From: Solirubrobacteraceae bacterium
GTDB lineage: Bacteria > Actinomycetota > Thermoleophilia > Solirubrobacterales > Solirubrobacteraceae
Length of the DNA stretch: 64,000 nucleotides
NCBI GenBank assembly: GCA_030681525.1
Contig: JAUXSD010000084.1
Coordinates: 1 to 64,000 of the forward strand
Reading direction: 5' to 3'
Made by a program: the position numbers and the translations under genes. The notes under the pieces are model-generated. The model searched no databases. It saw only the letters and a program-made list of their open reading frames with translations, and was not told the DNA's origin. This document shows, one piece after another, positions 32,656-40,952 of this stretch; the first letter of the stretch is position 1; every line of letters begins with the position of its first letter.

Positions 32656-33036
32656 TCAGCGGACCGCGACGTAGGCGTGGGCGTCCTCGATCACGCCTGC
32701 CACCTCGTCCCAGTCGACCTCGGGCAGGTCCAGCCGCAGGCCGACCCAGCCGCGGTGACCGACGTACGGCGGCACGAAGAAGCGCTTCGGCGCGCCGCTG
32801 ACGAGTGCCTCCTGCAGCTCCCTTGGGCCGGCCGCCCAGAGGCACAGCCGCCCCTCGCCCCACTCGCGCTCGTCGTGCACCGACGCAAACGTGCGCCCCC
32901 GCCGGCCCTCGCCGTTGAAGAACGTCGGCGAGCCGTGCGACAGGCGCTCGACGACGCCCGGCAGGGCGAGGGCGATCGGGCGGATGAGCTGCGTCGCGGC
33001 CTCCAGCCGGGGCGTGCTGACGATGGGATGGGTCAT
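32656..33036 (-). CDS. MmcQ/YjbR family DNA-binding-like protein
   Basis: A 126-residue protein starting at ATG 33036 (MTHPIVSTPRLEAATQLIR); the track start at 33072 adds an unlikely Arg-rich leader. Features of the YjbR fold are ALPGVVERLSHGSPTFF, RTFASVHDEREWGEGRLCLW, and the C-terminal FFVPPYVGHRGWVGLRLDLPEVDWDEVAGVIEDAH. Function of the family is not firmly established; a double-wing DNA-binding fold has been proposed from structures. It stands alone between the nitrate reductase gene and a tiny ORF. Confidence 0.85.
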   Translation of the reverse strand: MTHPIVSTPRLEAATQLIRPIALALPGVVERLSHGSPTFFNGEGRRGRTFASVHDEREWGEGRLCLWAAGPRELQEALVSGAPKRFFVPPYVGHRGWVGLRLDLPEVDWDEVAGVIEDAHAYVAVR

Positions 33037-33174
33037 GGCGCCGAGCCTGCCAGTCCGTGGCCGCGCCGACAACCGGGCCGGTGTGGCGACCGGCGGCGCG
33101 CCACTTTCGTGATCTGCGCGCCCGCAGGCGTCGTAGCGGGCTGACGAAAGGCCGACAACAACTGGGGGTCCGTC

Positions 33175-33270
33175 ATGGAAGTCTCGAACATCGGAATCGC
33201 ACTGCTCGCCATCGTCGCCGTGATGGTCGTCGTGATGGTCGTGACCGTCGGTTTCGGCTCGTCGGTCTGA
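33175..33270 (+). CDS. Possible 31-residue single-helix membrane peptide
   Basis: ATG 33175 follows a GGGGGT purine run and opens a 31-codon frame: MEVSNIGIALLAIVAVMVVVMVVTVGFGSSV. Apart from the ends it is one continuous hydrophobic helix. It is too short for the ORF track. The gap it fills (33037-33288) contains no other gene. Support is only the Shine-Dalgarno-like run, start codon and hydrophobicity. Confidence 0.4.
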   Translation: MEVSNIGIALLAIVAVMVVVMVVTVGFGSSV

Positions 33271-33288
33271 CGCGCTCGCGCGCGCAGG

Positions 33289-33720
33289 TCAGTCGCCGGC
33301 CAGCTCGGGCGGCAGCGCCTTCGGGCCGTCCGGGTACATCCACGCGAGCTGGTCGGGCGTCATGTCGAGCGTGTTGGCCGGCTCCGGCGGCGTCCCGACG
33401 ACGAGCCACAGCGTGTCCTCGTCGGTGTCGTTGAACACCTGGCGAACCACGTCGGGCTCTACGAGCACGGTCGACAGCGGCGCCAGCGTGAGCGGCTCGT
33501 CGTCGCCGATCCGCATCCGCCCGGTGCCCTCGAGCACGACGTAGAGCTCGGTCTGGGTCGTGTGGCGATGGCGGGTCGACGCCTGGCCCGGGGTCAGGCG
33601 CCAGAAGCGCGCGGCGAGCGTCGCGGCCTCGAGCTGCTTGCCGAGGTCGGTGTTGAGCACGCCCATCTGGTTGGACGGGCGCCAGAAGGCGTCGTCGGCG
33701 GGCAGGACGCGGGCGGCCAT
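33289..33720 (-). CDS. Cupin domain protein
   Basis: A 143-residue single-domain cupin. STRHRHTTQTELYVVLEGTGRMRIGDDE carries motif 1 with metal-binding His residues and a Glu; LAPLSTVLVEPDVVRQVFND corresponds to motif 2, with the usual His replaced by Arg. It may bind a metal and a small ligand; the specific activity is unknown. TAGCAT lies 8 nt before the ATG, indicating a leaderless transcript. Confidence 0.85.
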   Translation of the reverse strand: MAARVLPADDAFWRPSNQMGVLNTDLGKQLEAATLAARFWRLTPGQASTRHRHTTQTELYVVLEGTGRMRIGDDEPLTLAPLSTVLVEPDVVRQVFNDTDEDTLWLVVGTPPEPANTLDMTPDQLAWMYPDGPKALPPELAGD

Positions 33721-33728
33721 GAACCCAG

Positions 33729-33734
33729 ATGCTA
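33729..33734 (-). promoter_or_regulatory. -10 (TAGCAT) for the leaderless cupin gene
   Basis: TAGCAT on the minus strand is 8 nt from ATG 33720, the leaderless spacing seen elsewhere in the window. Confidence 0.45.
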
Positions 33735-33861
33735 AGCCTCACGCGAGCGGGAAGGCGGCGGCGGCTACGACAAGCGGCCAGCACGCACCGGATGGCCGGG
33801 AGCGCCATCGCCGGTGCCGTAGGTTGGACGCACTGTCTTTGATCGCCGCGGCGATCCGGAG

Positions 33862-34824
33862 GTGTTCGGACTGGACTTCTACTTCGATGCGAACGACGCG
33901 ACGGCTATCGGCGAGCTGCGCCGCGAGCTCGGCCAGTACTTTCGCCGCCACGCCGCGCCGGACTCCGACGTCGAGGGTGCCGACCTCGCCCTGAGCGAGC
34001 TGCTGTCCAACGCCGTGCGGCACGCACCGGGACCGGCCTGGGTGCACGTCGACTGGAGCGAGCGGCGCCCCCGCGTGGAGATCCACGACCTCGGGCCCGG
34101 CTTCACGCTGCCGATCGCGGCTCCAGAGGATCCGCGGGCTCCGGGCGGCCGCGGGCTGATGCTCGTCTCGCACGTCACCGACGACCTGGCGTCCGCGGCC
34201 AAGCGCGCCGGCGGCAGCAAGGTCACGGCGCGGATGCCCGTGCAGCGCAGCGTCGAGCGCAGCCTGGACCCGCCGCGCCAGCGGCGCGGGGCCCTGCCGG
34301 CCCCAGAGGAGGCCGCCGCCGACGGCACGTTCGCGCGGGAGCCGTTTCTGCGCGCGCTCGTCGTGCAGCTCGCCCACGCCGTCGAGCGCCAGTCCGGTCC
34401 GGCCGCGGCCGAGGCGGCGGTGGCGCAGGTCGGCGCCGACGTCGGCGGGCGGATGGAGGACGAGTACCGCCGCGCGCGCGACGTCGTCGGCGACCTCGAG
34501 CCGGCGCAGATCGCCGACCTCTACGTGCGCCTGAAGGCGGCGATCGGCGGCGACTTCTACGTCATCGAGGCCGACGCGGACAAGATCGTGCTCGGCAACC
34601 GCCGCTGCCCGTTCGGCGACGCCGTCACCCGCGCGCCCGGGCTGTGCCGCATGACGTCGAGCGTGTTCGGCGGCATCGCCGCGCGCAACAGCGGCGGGGC
34701 CGCGGTCGTGCTCGAGGAGCGGATCGCCGTCGGCGACCCCGAGTGCCGCGTCGTCGTCTGGCTCGGCCCGGACAAGCGCGGGCGCTGGGAGACCGCCCAC
34801 GACTACGCGCCGCGCGACGGTTGA
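33862..34824 (+). CDS. HATPase (anti-sigma-like) plus MetOD1-type output domain protein
   Basis: A 320-residue cytosolic protein starting GTG. Residues about 15-130 form a GHKL/HATPase domain of the RsbW/SpoIIAB anti-sigma type: LALSELLSNAVRHAPG is the N-box, HDLGPGFTLP the G1 box, GGRGLMLVSHVTDD the G2 box. Residues about 165-315 (GGDFYVIEADADKIVLGNRRCPFGD, APGLCRMTSSVFGGIAARN, DPECRVVVWL) resemble the Cys-containing metanogen output domain. It may sense a metal or redox state and act on a sigma factor or its antagonist; no partner is adjacent. Confidence 0.75.
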   Translation: MFGLDFYFDANDATAIGELRRELGQYFRRHAAPDSDVEGADLALSELLSNAVRHAPGPAWVHVDWSERRPRVEIHDLGPGFTLPIAAPEDPRAPGGRGLMLVSHVTDDLASAAKRAGGSKVTARMPVQRSVERSLDPPRQRRGALPAPEEAAADGTFAREPFLRALVVQLAHAVERQSGPAAAEAAVAQVGADVGGRMEDEYRRARDVVGDLEPAQIADLYVRLKAAIGGDFYVIEADADKIVLGNRRCPFGDAVTRAPGLCRMTSSVFGGIAARNSGGAAVVLEERIAVGDPECRVVVWLGPDKRGRWETAHDYAPRDG

Positions 34825-34832
34825 GTCGGGTT

Positions 34833-35342
34833 GTGTCCGCCGTCAGCCCAATCCCGACCGACTCGTTCCGTGCTGCCACCTTCGCACGCACTCGGCTTGG
34901 GTCTGTAGATCCGAAGCGCCACCGCAGTTCGGGATTACACCGCGCGCTGTGGCGGGCGCACTACTCGTCACGCCACAAGGGGACGCTGCGGCGCGCCCCG
35001 CGCTATGTCGAGGAACGCATTGAGGCCCTGCTCGATGGGCGACTCAGCCGCGACGAAGTAGACCGGTGGGCGGCGCAATCGGTCGCTGCGCAAGGCGATC
35101 CCGGAGTAGACGACGAGGCCGTGTGGGAGGCGTTGACGCGGCTGTACGGGATCGACATGCGGCACGGACCCGGCGAAGCTTTCCTCGTTGATGACGACGG
35201 GCTGCGCGAGTGGCTCGACCAACTTAGGCGCTGCGCCCGCAGAGGCATCAGGACTACCAGCGGGCTGAAGCTATGGCACCAATTCCCCGGTATTCGGGGA
35301 ATAGCTGCCAACGGCCAACCCCGCTTGACCGGTCCGAATTGA
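34833..35342 (+). CDS. Unrecognised small acidic/helical protein, start uncertain
   Basis: The open frame contains a convincing protein-like block, YVEERIEALLDGRLSRDEVD, RWAAQSVAAQ, VDDEAVWEALTRLYGIDMRH and DDGLREWLDQLRRC. This pattern of tryptophans and acidic helices recalls small actinobacterial immunity-type or unknown proteins, but I cannot name a family. The start is unclear: GTG 34833 overlaps the previous gene's terminus region and its first 45 residues look unlike protein. The last 30 residues (from about RTTSGLKLW) contain an 8-bp inverted repeat and may be non-homologous. The region has lower G+C than its surroundings, so a decayed or imported gene is possible. Confidence 0.45.
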   Translation: MSAVSPIPTDSFRAATFARTRLGSVDPKRHRSSGLHRALWRAHYSSRHKGTLRRAPRYVEERIEALLDGRLSRDEVDRWAAQSVAAQGDPGVDDEAVWEALTRLYGIDMRHGPGEAFLVDDDGLREWLDQLRRCARRGIRTTSGLKLWHQFPGIRGIAANGQPRLTGPN

Positions 35343-35438
35343 GATCCCGCAGAGGGCCGCCATGCGGACCCGGCGCCGCACCCGCAATTCGGAAATGGGT
35401 CGACGGAATTCGGGATGAACCGGTGGAAATTCGGGGAT
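34926..35438. repeat. Dispersed AATTCGGGGAT-type repeats upstream of the glutamine synthetase gene
   Basis: Related words occur at 34926 (AGTTCGGGAT), 35292 (ATTCGGGGAAT), 35386 (AATTCGGAAAT), 35407 (AATTCGGGAT) and 35428 (AATTCGGGGAT). ATTCCCCG at 35282-35289 forms an 8-bp inverted repeat with CGGGGAAT at 35295-35302. AATT runs are rare in this GC-rich sequence, so the cluster stands out. Role unknown. The 210-bp gap 35343-35552 otherwise holds only the promoter of the downstream gene. Confidence 0.5.
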
Positions 35439-35539
35439 CGGTTGACGAACGACCGGTTGTGTGAACGGCGCGTTAACGACTCGCCAAACTGGCGGGTGAG
35501 GTTGGACTGAGGGCTAAAGACAGGCTCGTGGCCTGGCCA

Positions 35540-35545
35540 TACGGT
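35540..35545 (+). promoter_or_regulatory. -10 (TACGGT) for the leaderless glutamine synthetase-family gene
   Basis: TACGGT is 7 nt before GTG 35553. The identical hexamer precedes the deacetylase gene at 4592. No perfect GAAAC/GTTTC element of a GlnR box is present in the upstream 200 bp. Confidence 0.5.
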
Positions 35546-35552
35546 CCAGGGC

Positions 35553-36863
35553 GTGACCTCTGCAAGGGAAGAATTCGTGCTGCGCACGGTCGAGGAGCGG
35601 GGCGTGAAGTTCATCCGCCTCTGGTTCATCGACGTGCTCGGCCTGCTCAAGAGCATCTCGATCCCCGTCTCCGAGCTCGACTCGGCGCTGCAGGACGGCG
35701 TCGGGCTGGACGGGTCGTCGCTGGAGGGCGCCTCGCGGCTGCGCGAGCACGACGTCATCGCCCACCCGGACCCGCGCACGTTCCAGGTCCTGCCGTGGCG
35801 GCCGGACTCGATCGTCGCGCGGATGTTCTGCGACGTGCGCCAGCCCGACGACGGCCCGTTCGGCGGCGACTCGCGCGCCACGCTGCGTCGCGCGCTGGAA
35901 CACGCCGCGGCGCTGGGATACACGATGCAGGTCGGCTGCGAGGTCGAGTTCTTCATCTTCGCCCCGCTGGGCGCCAACGGCGCCAAGCCGACGACGCTCG
36001 ACGACGGCGCGTACTTCGACCTCACGCCGCTGGACGTCGGCAGCGACTTTCGCCGCCGCACCATCGACTACCTCGAGCAGATGGGGATCCCGGTCAAGGC
36101 CTCGCACCACGAGGTCGCGCCGTCGCAGCACGAGATCCAGCTCGCCCACACCGACGCGCTGTCGATGGCCGACGCCGTCACGACGTTCCGCCTCGCCGTC
36201 AAGGAGGCCGCGCACGAGCTCGGCGCCTACGCGACGTTCATGCCCAAGCCGCTGGCCGAGCATCCGGGCAGCGGGATGCACCTGCACATCTCGCTCTTCC
36301 AGGGCGAGCGCAACGCGTTCTACGACCCCGAACCGGAGCAGCCCCTGTCGCCGACCGGGCGCGCGTTCCTGGCGGGCGTCCTGGCTCACGCGGGCGAGCT
36401 GACCGCGGTCACCAACCAGTGGATCAACTCCTACCGGCGCCTGGCCACCGGCTTCGAGGCGCCCGACTACGTCAGCTGGACGCGGCGCGGCGCGGCGGCC
36501 CTCGTGCGCGTGCCGTCGCGCCGTCCCGGCCGCGCGGAGAGCACGCGCTTCGAGCTGCGCTCGCCCGATCCCGCCTGCAACCCGTACATGGTGCTCGCGC
36601 TCGTGCTCGCCGCCGGGCTGCGCGGGGTCGAGCGCGGCTACGAGCTGCAGGCCGAGTCGATCGACGACGACCCGGGCGGCGCGGCCCGGCTGCCGCTGGA
36701 CCTGCGCGAGGCGACCGACCTCTTCGCGGCCTCCGAGCTCGCCCGCGAGACGCTCGGCGACCGGCTCGTCGACGTCTTCGTCGCCAACAAGCGCCGCGAG
36801 CTCGACGACGAGCGCCGCGCCGTCACCGAGTTTGACCGCGGCCGCTATCTGAGGCTGCTGTGA
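35553..36863 (+). CDS. Glutamine synthetase family protein (type I fold)
   Basis: A 436-residue GS-fold enzyme. The beta-grasp domain has RLWFIDVLGLLKSISIP and GLDGSSLEG. The catalytic domain has QVGCEVEFFIF (metal Glu), HHEVAPSQHEIQL, GSGMHLHISLF (ATP/ammonia side His), NSYRRLATGFEAPDYVSWT and STRFELRSPDPACNPYMVLA. Ligands for two metals and ATP are kept. It ligates ammonia or an amine to glutamate using ATP; whether it is true glutamine synthetase or a gamma-glutamyl-amine synthetase cannot be settled here. GTG start; 4-bp overlap with the GlnR-like gene. Confidence 0.88.
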   Translation: MTSAREEFVLRTVEERGVKFIRLWFIDVLGLLKSISIPVSELDSALQDGVGLDGSSLEGASRLREHDVIAHPDPRTFQVLPWRPDSIVARMFCDVRQPDDGPFGGDSRATLRRALEHAAALGYTMQVGCEVEFFIFAPLGANGAKPTTLDDGAYFDLTPLDVGSDFRRRTIDYLEQMGIPVKASHHEVAPSQHEIQLAHTDALSMADAVTTFRLAVKEAAHELGAYATFMPKPLAEHPGSGMHLHISLFQGERNAFYDPEPEQPLSPTGRAFLAGVLAHAGELTAVTNQWINSYRRLATGFEAPDYVSWTRRGAAALVRVPSRRPGRAESTRFELRSPDPACNPYMVLALVLAAGLRGVERGYELQAESIDDDPGGAARLPLDLREATDLFAASELARETLGDRLVDVFVANKRRELDDERRAVTEFDRGRYLRLL

Positions 36864-37534
36864 GCGACGCCTGGATCTATGGCGACCAGGGCTCCGAGAC
36901 GACCTCGCGGCTGCTCGCGGAGCTCGGCTTCAGCCCGCACCGCGTGGCCGCCAACGGCACGCTGCGACCGCCGCAGGGCGAGTCGCGCACGCCGGCGCTC
37001 GCGCTCGTGCTCTCGACCGGCTCCGAGCAGCCCTCCTGCGCGGAGATCTGCGCGCGGCTGGCCGCCGACGAGGAGCTCGCCGAGGTGCCGGTCATCGTCT
37101 CGCTGCCGGCCGACGGGCTCGGCGCCGGCGTCGGCGTGGCGGAGGGCCACGAGCTGCTCATCGAGCCGTTCACCGCCGAGGAGCTGCAGGCGCGGATCGC
37201 GCGCGCGCGCCGCGCCGTCAACGGCATCGACCACGACGACATCGTGCGCGTCGGCGGCCTGGAGATGAACCTCGCGACCTACCAGGTGGCGATCGACGGG
37301 CGGCCCGTGGACTTCACGTTCATGGAGTACGAGCTGCTGAAGTTCCTCGTCACCCACCCGCGGCGCGTCTTCTCACGCGAGGCGCTGCTCAACCGGGTGT
37401 GGGGCTATGACTACTACGGCGGCGCGCGCACGGTCGACGTGCACGTGCGCCGCGTCCGCGCGAAGCTCGGCAGCGAGCACGCCGCCCGGATCAAGACGGT
37501 CCGCAGCGTCGGCTACCGCTGGGAGAGCACGTGA
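36860..37534 (+). CDS. OmpR-family orphan response regulator, GlnR-like
   Basis: A 224-residue protein. The C-terminal winged helix (VDFTFMEYELLKFLVTHPRR, VFSREALLNRVWGYDYYGG, ARTVDVHVRRVRAKLG) is very close to the GlnR/PhoB type. The N-terminal receiver is degenerate: the strand that should carry the phospho-acceptor Asp reads TPALALVLSTGSE, with no Asp in position, as expected for atypical receivers of the GlnR kind. It overlaps the glutamine-synthetase gene by 4 bp, and a GlnR-type box lies upstream of nirB in this window. It is the likely nitrogen-assimilation activator/repressor. Confidence 0.8.
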   Translation: MSDAWIYGDQGSETTSRLLAELGFSPHRVAANGTLRPPQGESRTPALALVLSTGSEQPSCAEICARLAADEELAEVPVIVSLPADGLGAGVGVAEGHELLIEPFTAEELQARIARARRAVNGIDHDDIVRVGGLEMNLATYQVAIDGRPVDFTFMEYELLKFLVTHPRRVFSREALLNRVWGYDYYGGARTVDVHVRRVRAKLGSEHAARIKTVRSVGYRWEST

Positions 37535-38592
37535 CCGCGCCGCAGGGAGGCGGCGGGCTGGCCGAGCGCAAGGGGCGCAGCGACTACATCGGGTTTCGCG
37601 CCGTCATCAAGGCGGTCGGCACCGGGCCGCGCGGCAGCCGCGCGCTGACGTTCGAGGAGGCGCGCGAGGCGACCGCCGGGCTGCTCGGCGGCGAGGTCAG
37701 TCCCGTACAGGCGGGGGCGTTTCTCATCGCGATGCGGATCAAGGGAGAGACGCCGGCGGAGCTGGCCGGCGTCACCCAGGCGCTGCGCGACGCCGCCCGC
37801 CGCGTCGCCCCCGAGCGGGCCCCCGGCGGCCGGCCGATCGTCGCCTGCGCCGGCGCCTACGACGGCATCACCGAGGCGCCGCACCTCTCGCTTGCCGCCG
37901 CCGTGCTGGCGGCGGCCGCCGGGGCGCGCGTCGTCGTGCACTGCGGCAGCACGATCGGACCCAAGCGCGGCACGACGCCGGCCGACGTGCTGGCTGCGCT
38001 GGGTGGCCCGGGGCGGCCCGCGCCGGCGGAGTCGCTGGCGATGCTCGAGCGCGCCGACGTCGCGCTCGTCCACGCGGGCGCCGCGATCCCCGGCTGGGAC
38101 GCGCTCGCCGCCGTGCGCGACGAGATCGGGCTGCGCGGGCCGCTGCACACCGCCGAGAAGCTCGTCGACCACCTCGGCGCCACGTGCTTCGTCGTCGGCC
38201 ACACGCACAGCTCCTACCGCGAGCGGATCCTCGGTGCGCTCAAGCTGCTCGGCGCGCTGCGGTCGGTTGCCGTGCGCGGGATGGAGGGGGCCGACATCCT
38301 GCGCGCGGCGCGACCGTCGGCGGCCGACGCGGCCGGGCCGCTCGAGATCGCCGAGTCGCCGGGAGAAGTCCTGCGCGGCGACGCCGATCCGCACGTCTGC
38401 GCCGAGCTGACGCGGGCGATCGCCGCCGGCGAGGAGCACGGCGTCGCCGGCCGGACGGCGCTGGCCAGCGCCGGCGTGCGCCTCTACGCCGCCGGGCGCT
38501 GCGACAGCGTGAGCGGCGGTGCGGCGCTGGCTTCGGCGGCCGTCGCCGACGGGCGCGCGGCGGCCACGCTCGAGGCGCTGCTGGCGGCGTGA
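37531..38592 (+). CDS. Anthranilate phosphoribosyltransferase-like protein (TrpD/TrpD2 family)
   Basis: A 353-residue glycosyltransferase-3 fold protein. The N-terminal helical domain shows LTFEEAREATAGLLGGEVSPVQAGAFLIAMRIKGET, the TrpD pattern. The phosphoribosyl region reads IVACAGAYDGITEAPHLSLAAAV and VHCGSTIGPKRGTTPADVL. The usual GTGGDG PRPP loop of TrpD is replaced by CAGAYDG, so it resembles TrpD2/YbiB-like members, some of which bind nucleic acid, rather than a tryptophan enzyme. It is third in an operon with the synthetase and the GlnR-like regulator (GTGA overlap). Exact role unknown. Confidence 0.75.
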   Translation: MTAPQGGGGLAERKGRSDYIGFRAVIKAVGTGPRGSRALTFEEAREATAGLLGGEVSPVQAGAFLIAMRIKGETPAELAGVTQALRDAARRVAPERAPGGRPIVACAGAYDGITEAPHLSLAAAVLAAAAGARVVVHCGSTIGPKRGTTPADVLAALGGPGRPAPAESLAMLERADVALVHAGAAIPGWDALAAVRDEIGLRGPLHTAEKLVDHLGATCFVVGHTHSSYRERILGALKLLGALRSVAVRGMEGADILRAARPSAADAAGPLEIAESPGEVLRGDADPHVCAELTRAIAAGEEHGVAGRTALASAGVRLYAAGRCDSVSGGAALASAAVADGRAAATLEALLAA

Positions 38593-38649
38593 GCCGGTCC
38601 GGCCCGGGCCCGGGCGCGCGCCGCGCCGATCGCCGGCGCCCCGCCAAGG

Positions 38650-39531
38650 TCAGCCCGGCTGCCCGCGCGCGGTCCGGCGCTGCAGCCAGTCGCGAACCGT
38701 GAGGCTCTCGGGCCGGATCGCGCGCAGCGTGTCGCTGTTGCCCGCGGGCTCCGAGTCGCCCAGCCAGCGCCACATCGTCACGAGGTCGCGGCTGGCGACG
38801 CGGTTGAACATCCAGACCGGCATCGGGAAGCCGCGCGGGCGGCGACCGAGGATCTCGCGGTACAGCGCACGGCATTCGTCGATCGAGCGCAGCTCGGCCG
38901 CGAGCTTCAGATCGCGGCCGATGTAGCGCTCGGGCTCGGCGAACGCGAGGGCCGCCACGGCGGCAGCGTCGTCGACGGCGATCCACGGGATCGGCGTCGA
39001 ACCGCCGGCCAGCTTCGGCATGAGGTGCCACGTCGAGACCGGTGGATAGAAGCCGCGGTCGGTCATGAGCTCCATGAACGCCACGGGGCGCACGATCGTC
39101 AGCGCCAGCCCGAGCTCGCGCATGTGGGCCTCGATCTCGAGCTTGGAGTCCCACCACCCGATGCCGGTGTCCGCTGCTCCGGTCCCCGCCGATGCGTACA
39201 CGACGTGCTCAAGCTCGGCGGCGCGGGCGGCGTCGGCGACGTTCTTGCCCTGCCGCACCTCGTCCTTCACCCCGCTGAGCGCCGGGTTCTGAACGCTGAA
39301 CACGCCGCGCGCGCCCGCGAGGGCGGCGTCCAGCGAGCCCCGGTCGCTCATGTCCGCGCGGACGACCTCGGCGCCCGCGGCCGCGAGCCTGCGAGCGGCC
39401 TTGGAGTCCGGTGATCGCGTCAGCGCCCGCACGGTCCATCCCGCGCCGAGCAGCCGGCGCGCGACGGCGCCTCCCTGGCGGCCGGTCGCGCCGGCGACGA
39501 CGATGGTCGATGCCGCGTCGGGTGGGGTCAT
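38650..39531 (-). CDS. NmrA-family NAD(P)-binding protein
   Basis: A 293-residue atypical short-chain dehydrogenase. Starting at ATG 39531 it reads STIVVAGATGRQGGAVARRLL, the G-x-x-G-x-x-G dinucleotide site of NmrA/HSCARG proteins, then VVRADMSDRGSLDAAL and YASAGTGAADTGIGWWDSKLEIE. The canonical catalytic Tyr-x3-Lys is not obvious, typical of redox-sensing NmrA proteins. The track ORF to 40383 runs antisense through moeA and is rejected upstream of 39531. Confidence 0.86.
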   Translation of the reverse strand: MTPPDAASTIVVAGATGRQGGAVARRLLGAGWTVRALTRSPDSKAARRLAAAGAEVVRADMSDRGSLDAALAGARGVFSVQNPALSGVKDEVRQGKNVADAARAAELEHVVYASAGTGAADTGIGWWDSKLEIEAHMRELGLALTIVRPVAFMELMTDRGFYPPVSTWHLMPKLAGGSTPIPWIAVDDAAAVAALAFAEPERYIGRDLKLAAELRSIDECRALYREILGRRPRGFPMPVWMFNRVASRDLVTMWRWLGDSEPAGNSDTLRAIRPESLTVRDWLQRRTARGQPG

Positions 39532-39635
39532 CGGGGTGCAGGATCGCATCCGCCGGCGACGCCTGCACGACGTGCACACGCGCCGCCGGCACGCCGCTCG
39601 CCGGCCTGCGATGCGTGAGGCCGCGGGCCACGCTC

Positions 39636-39641
39636 TAGGCT
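39636..39641 (+). promoter_or_regulatory. -10 (TAGGCT) for leaderless moeA
   Basis: TAGGCT lies 8 nt before ATG 39650, with no Shine-Dalgarno sequence between. Confidence 0.5.
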
Positions 39642-39649
39642 CTCCCGCC

Positions 39650-40849
39650 ATGGCCGTCTCGATCCACGAAGCCCGCGCCGCCGTGCTCGAGCATGCGCAG
39701 GTGCTCGACGCCGAGGACGTCTTCCTCGACGATGCGCTGGGCCGCGCGCTCGCGCTCGACGCCAGCGCGCCCAACGACGTGCCGCCGTTCGCCGCCTCGG
39801 CGATGGACGGCTTCGCGATCCGCGCCGCCGACACGGTCGCGGGCGCGGCCGAGCTCGAGCTCATCGGCGAGGCGAAGGCCGGCACGGAGGCGGGCGTCAG
39901 CGTGCGCCGGGGGACCGCCGTTCGGATCTCGACCGGGGCGCCGGTGCCCGACGGCGCCGACGCGATCGTGCCGCAGGAGATGACGACGAGCGACGGGACG
40001 ACGGTCGCCGTCGTCGGCCAGATCGCGATCGGGTACCACGTGCGCCCGCCCGGCGAGGACATCCGCGCCGGCGAGCTCGTCGTGCCGGCGGGGTCGCTGC
40101 TCGGGCCGGCCGAGCTCGGCGTGCTGGCCTCGATGAACATCCCGCGCCCGAGCGTCGTGCGCCGACCGCGCGTGGCGATCGCCGGCACCGGCGACGAGCT
40201 GACCGATCCCGGCCAGCCGCTCAAGCCGGGCGCAATCCGCGACTCCAACGGGCCCGCGCTCGGCGGGGCCGTGCACCGCGCCGGCGGCGAGCTCGTCGCC
40301 CGCGTGCGCGTGGGAGACGATCTCGAGGCGACGGTCTCGGTGCTGGGCGCCGCGCTGCGCGACGTCGACATGCTGATCACCACCGGCGGCGTGTCGGTCG
40401 GCCCGCACGACCACGTCCGGCCGGCGCTCGCGCGGCTCGGCTACCGCGAGGTCTTCGCCGGCGTGAAGCTCAAGCCGGGCCGCCCGACGACGTTCGCCGT
40501 CGGCGAGGACGGCACGCTCGTCTTCGCGCTGCCCGGCAATCCGGTCTCGGCGCTCATGGCCTTTCGCCTGTTCGTCGTCCCGGCGATGGACGCGATGCTC
40601 GGCCGCAGCGGCGAGCACCACCCGCTCACGGCGACCGCCGACGAGCCGCTGGAGGGCGCGGTCGGCCGCACGACGGTCATCCGCTGTCGCACGACGCTGC
40701 AGGACGACGGCTGGCACGTGCGCCCGACGAAGTCCCAGGAGTCGCACATCCTCACGTCGATGCTCAACGTCGACGCGCTCGCGCTCGTCCCCGAGGACCG
40801 CGACGGGATCGAGGCGGGGGAGCCGGTCGAGATCGAGTTCGTGGGTTAG
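39650..40849 (+). CDS. moeA: Molybdopterin molybdenumtransferase
   Basis: MoeA inserts molybdenum into adenylylated molybdopterin. The 399-residue protein has the MoeA landmarks PPFAASAMDGFAI, RISTGAPVPDGADAIVPQE, GEDIRAGELVVPAGSLLGPAELG, the MPT-binding VAIAGTGDELTDPG with IRDSNGP, TTGGVSVGPHDHVRPAL and ALPGNPVSALMAF. The start at ATG 39650 is backed by the leaderless -10. The molybdenum-dependent nitrate reductase 7 kb away is a likely client of the pathway. Confidence 0.95.
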   Translation: MAVSIHEARAAVLEHAQVLDAEDVFLDDALGRALALDASAPNDVPPFAASAMDGFAIRAADTVAGAAELELIGEAKAGTEAGVSVRRGTAVRISTGAPVPDGADAIVPQEMTTSDGTTVAVVGQIAIGYHVRPPGEDIRAGELVVPAGSLLGPAELGVLASMNIPRPSVVRRPRVAIAGTGDELTDPGQPLKPGAIRDSNGPALGGAVHRAGGELVARVRVGDDLEATVSVLGAALRDVDMLITTGGVSVGPHDHVRPALARLGYREVFAGVKLKPGRPTTFAVGEDGTLVFALPGNPVSALMAFRLFVVPAMDAMLGRSGEHHPLTATADEPLEGAVGRTTVIRCRTTLQDDGWHVRPTKSQESHILTSMLNVDALALVPEDRDGIEAGEPVEIEFVG

Positions 40850-40952
40850 ACACTGACTTCGTGACGCGTCTGTGGGGGCGCCGGCGAACGGCATCCCCAT
40901 GGCGCGTGTGACGCGCTCTGGTGCGGGCGGGAGGTCCGGGTTCTACGTGGTC

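Noticed and set aside
35343-35552. GlnR box upstream of the glutamine-synthetase-family gene
   Set aside because: No perfect GAAAC/GTTTC element; AC-n9-AC spacing fits only one pair, so evidence is too weak.
38650-40383. 577-aa minus-strand ORF
   Set aside because: Only the part from ATG 39531 is protein-like (NmrA). The rest is antisense to moeA.
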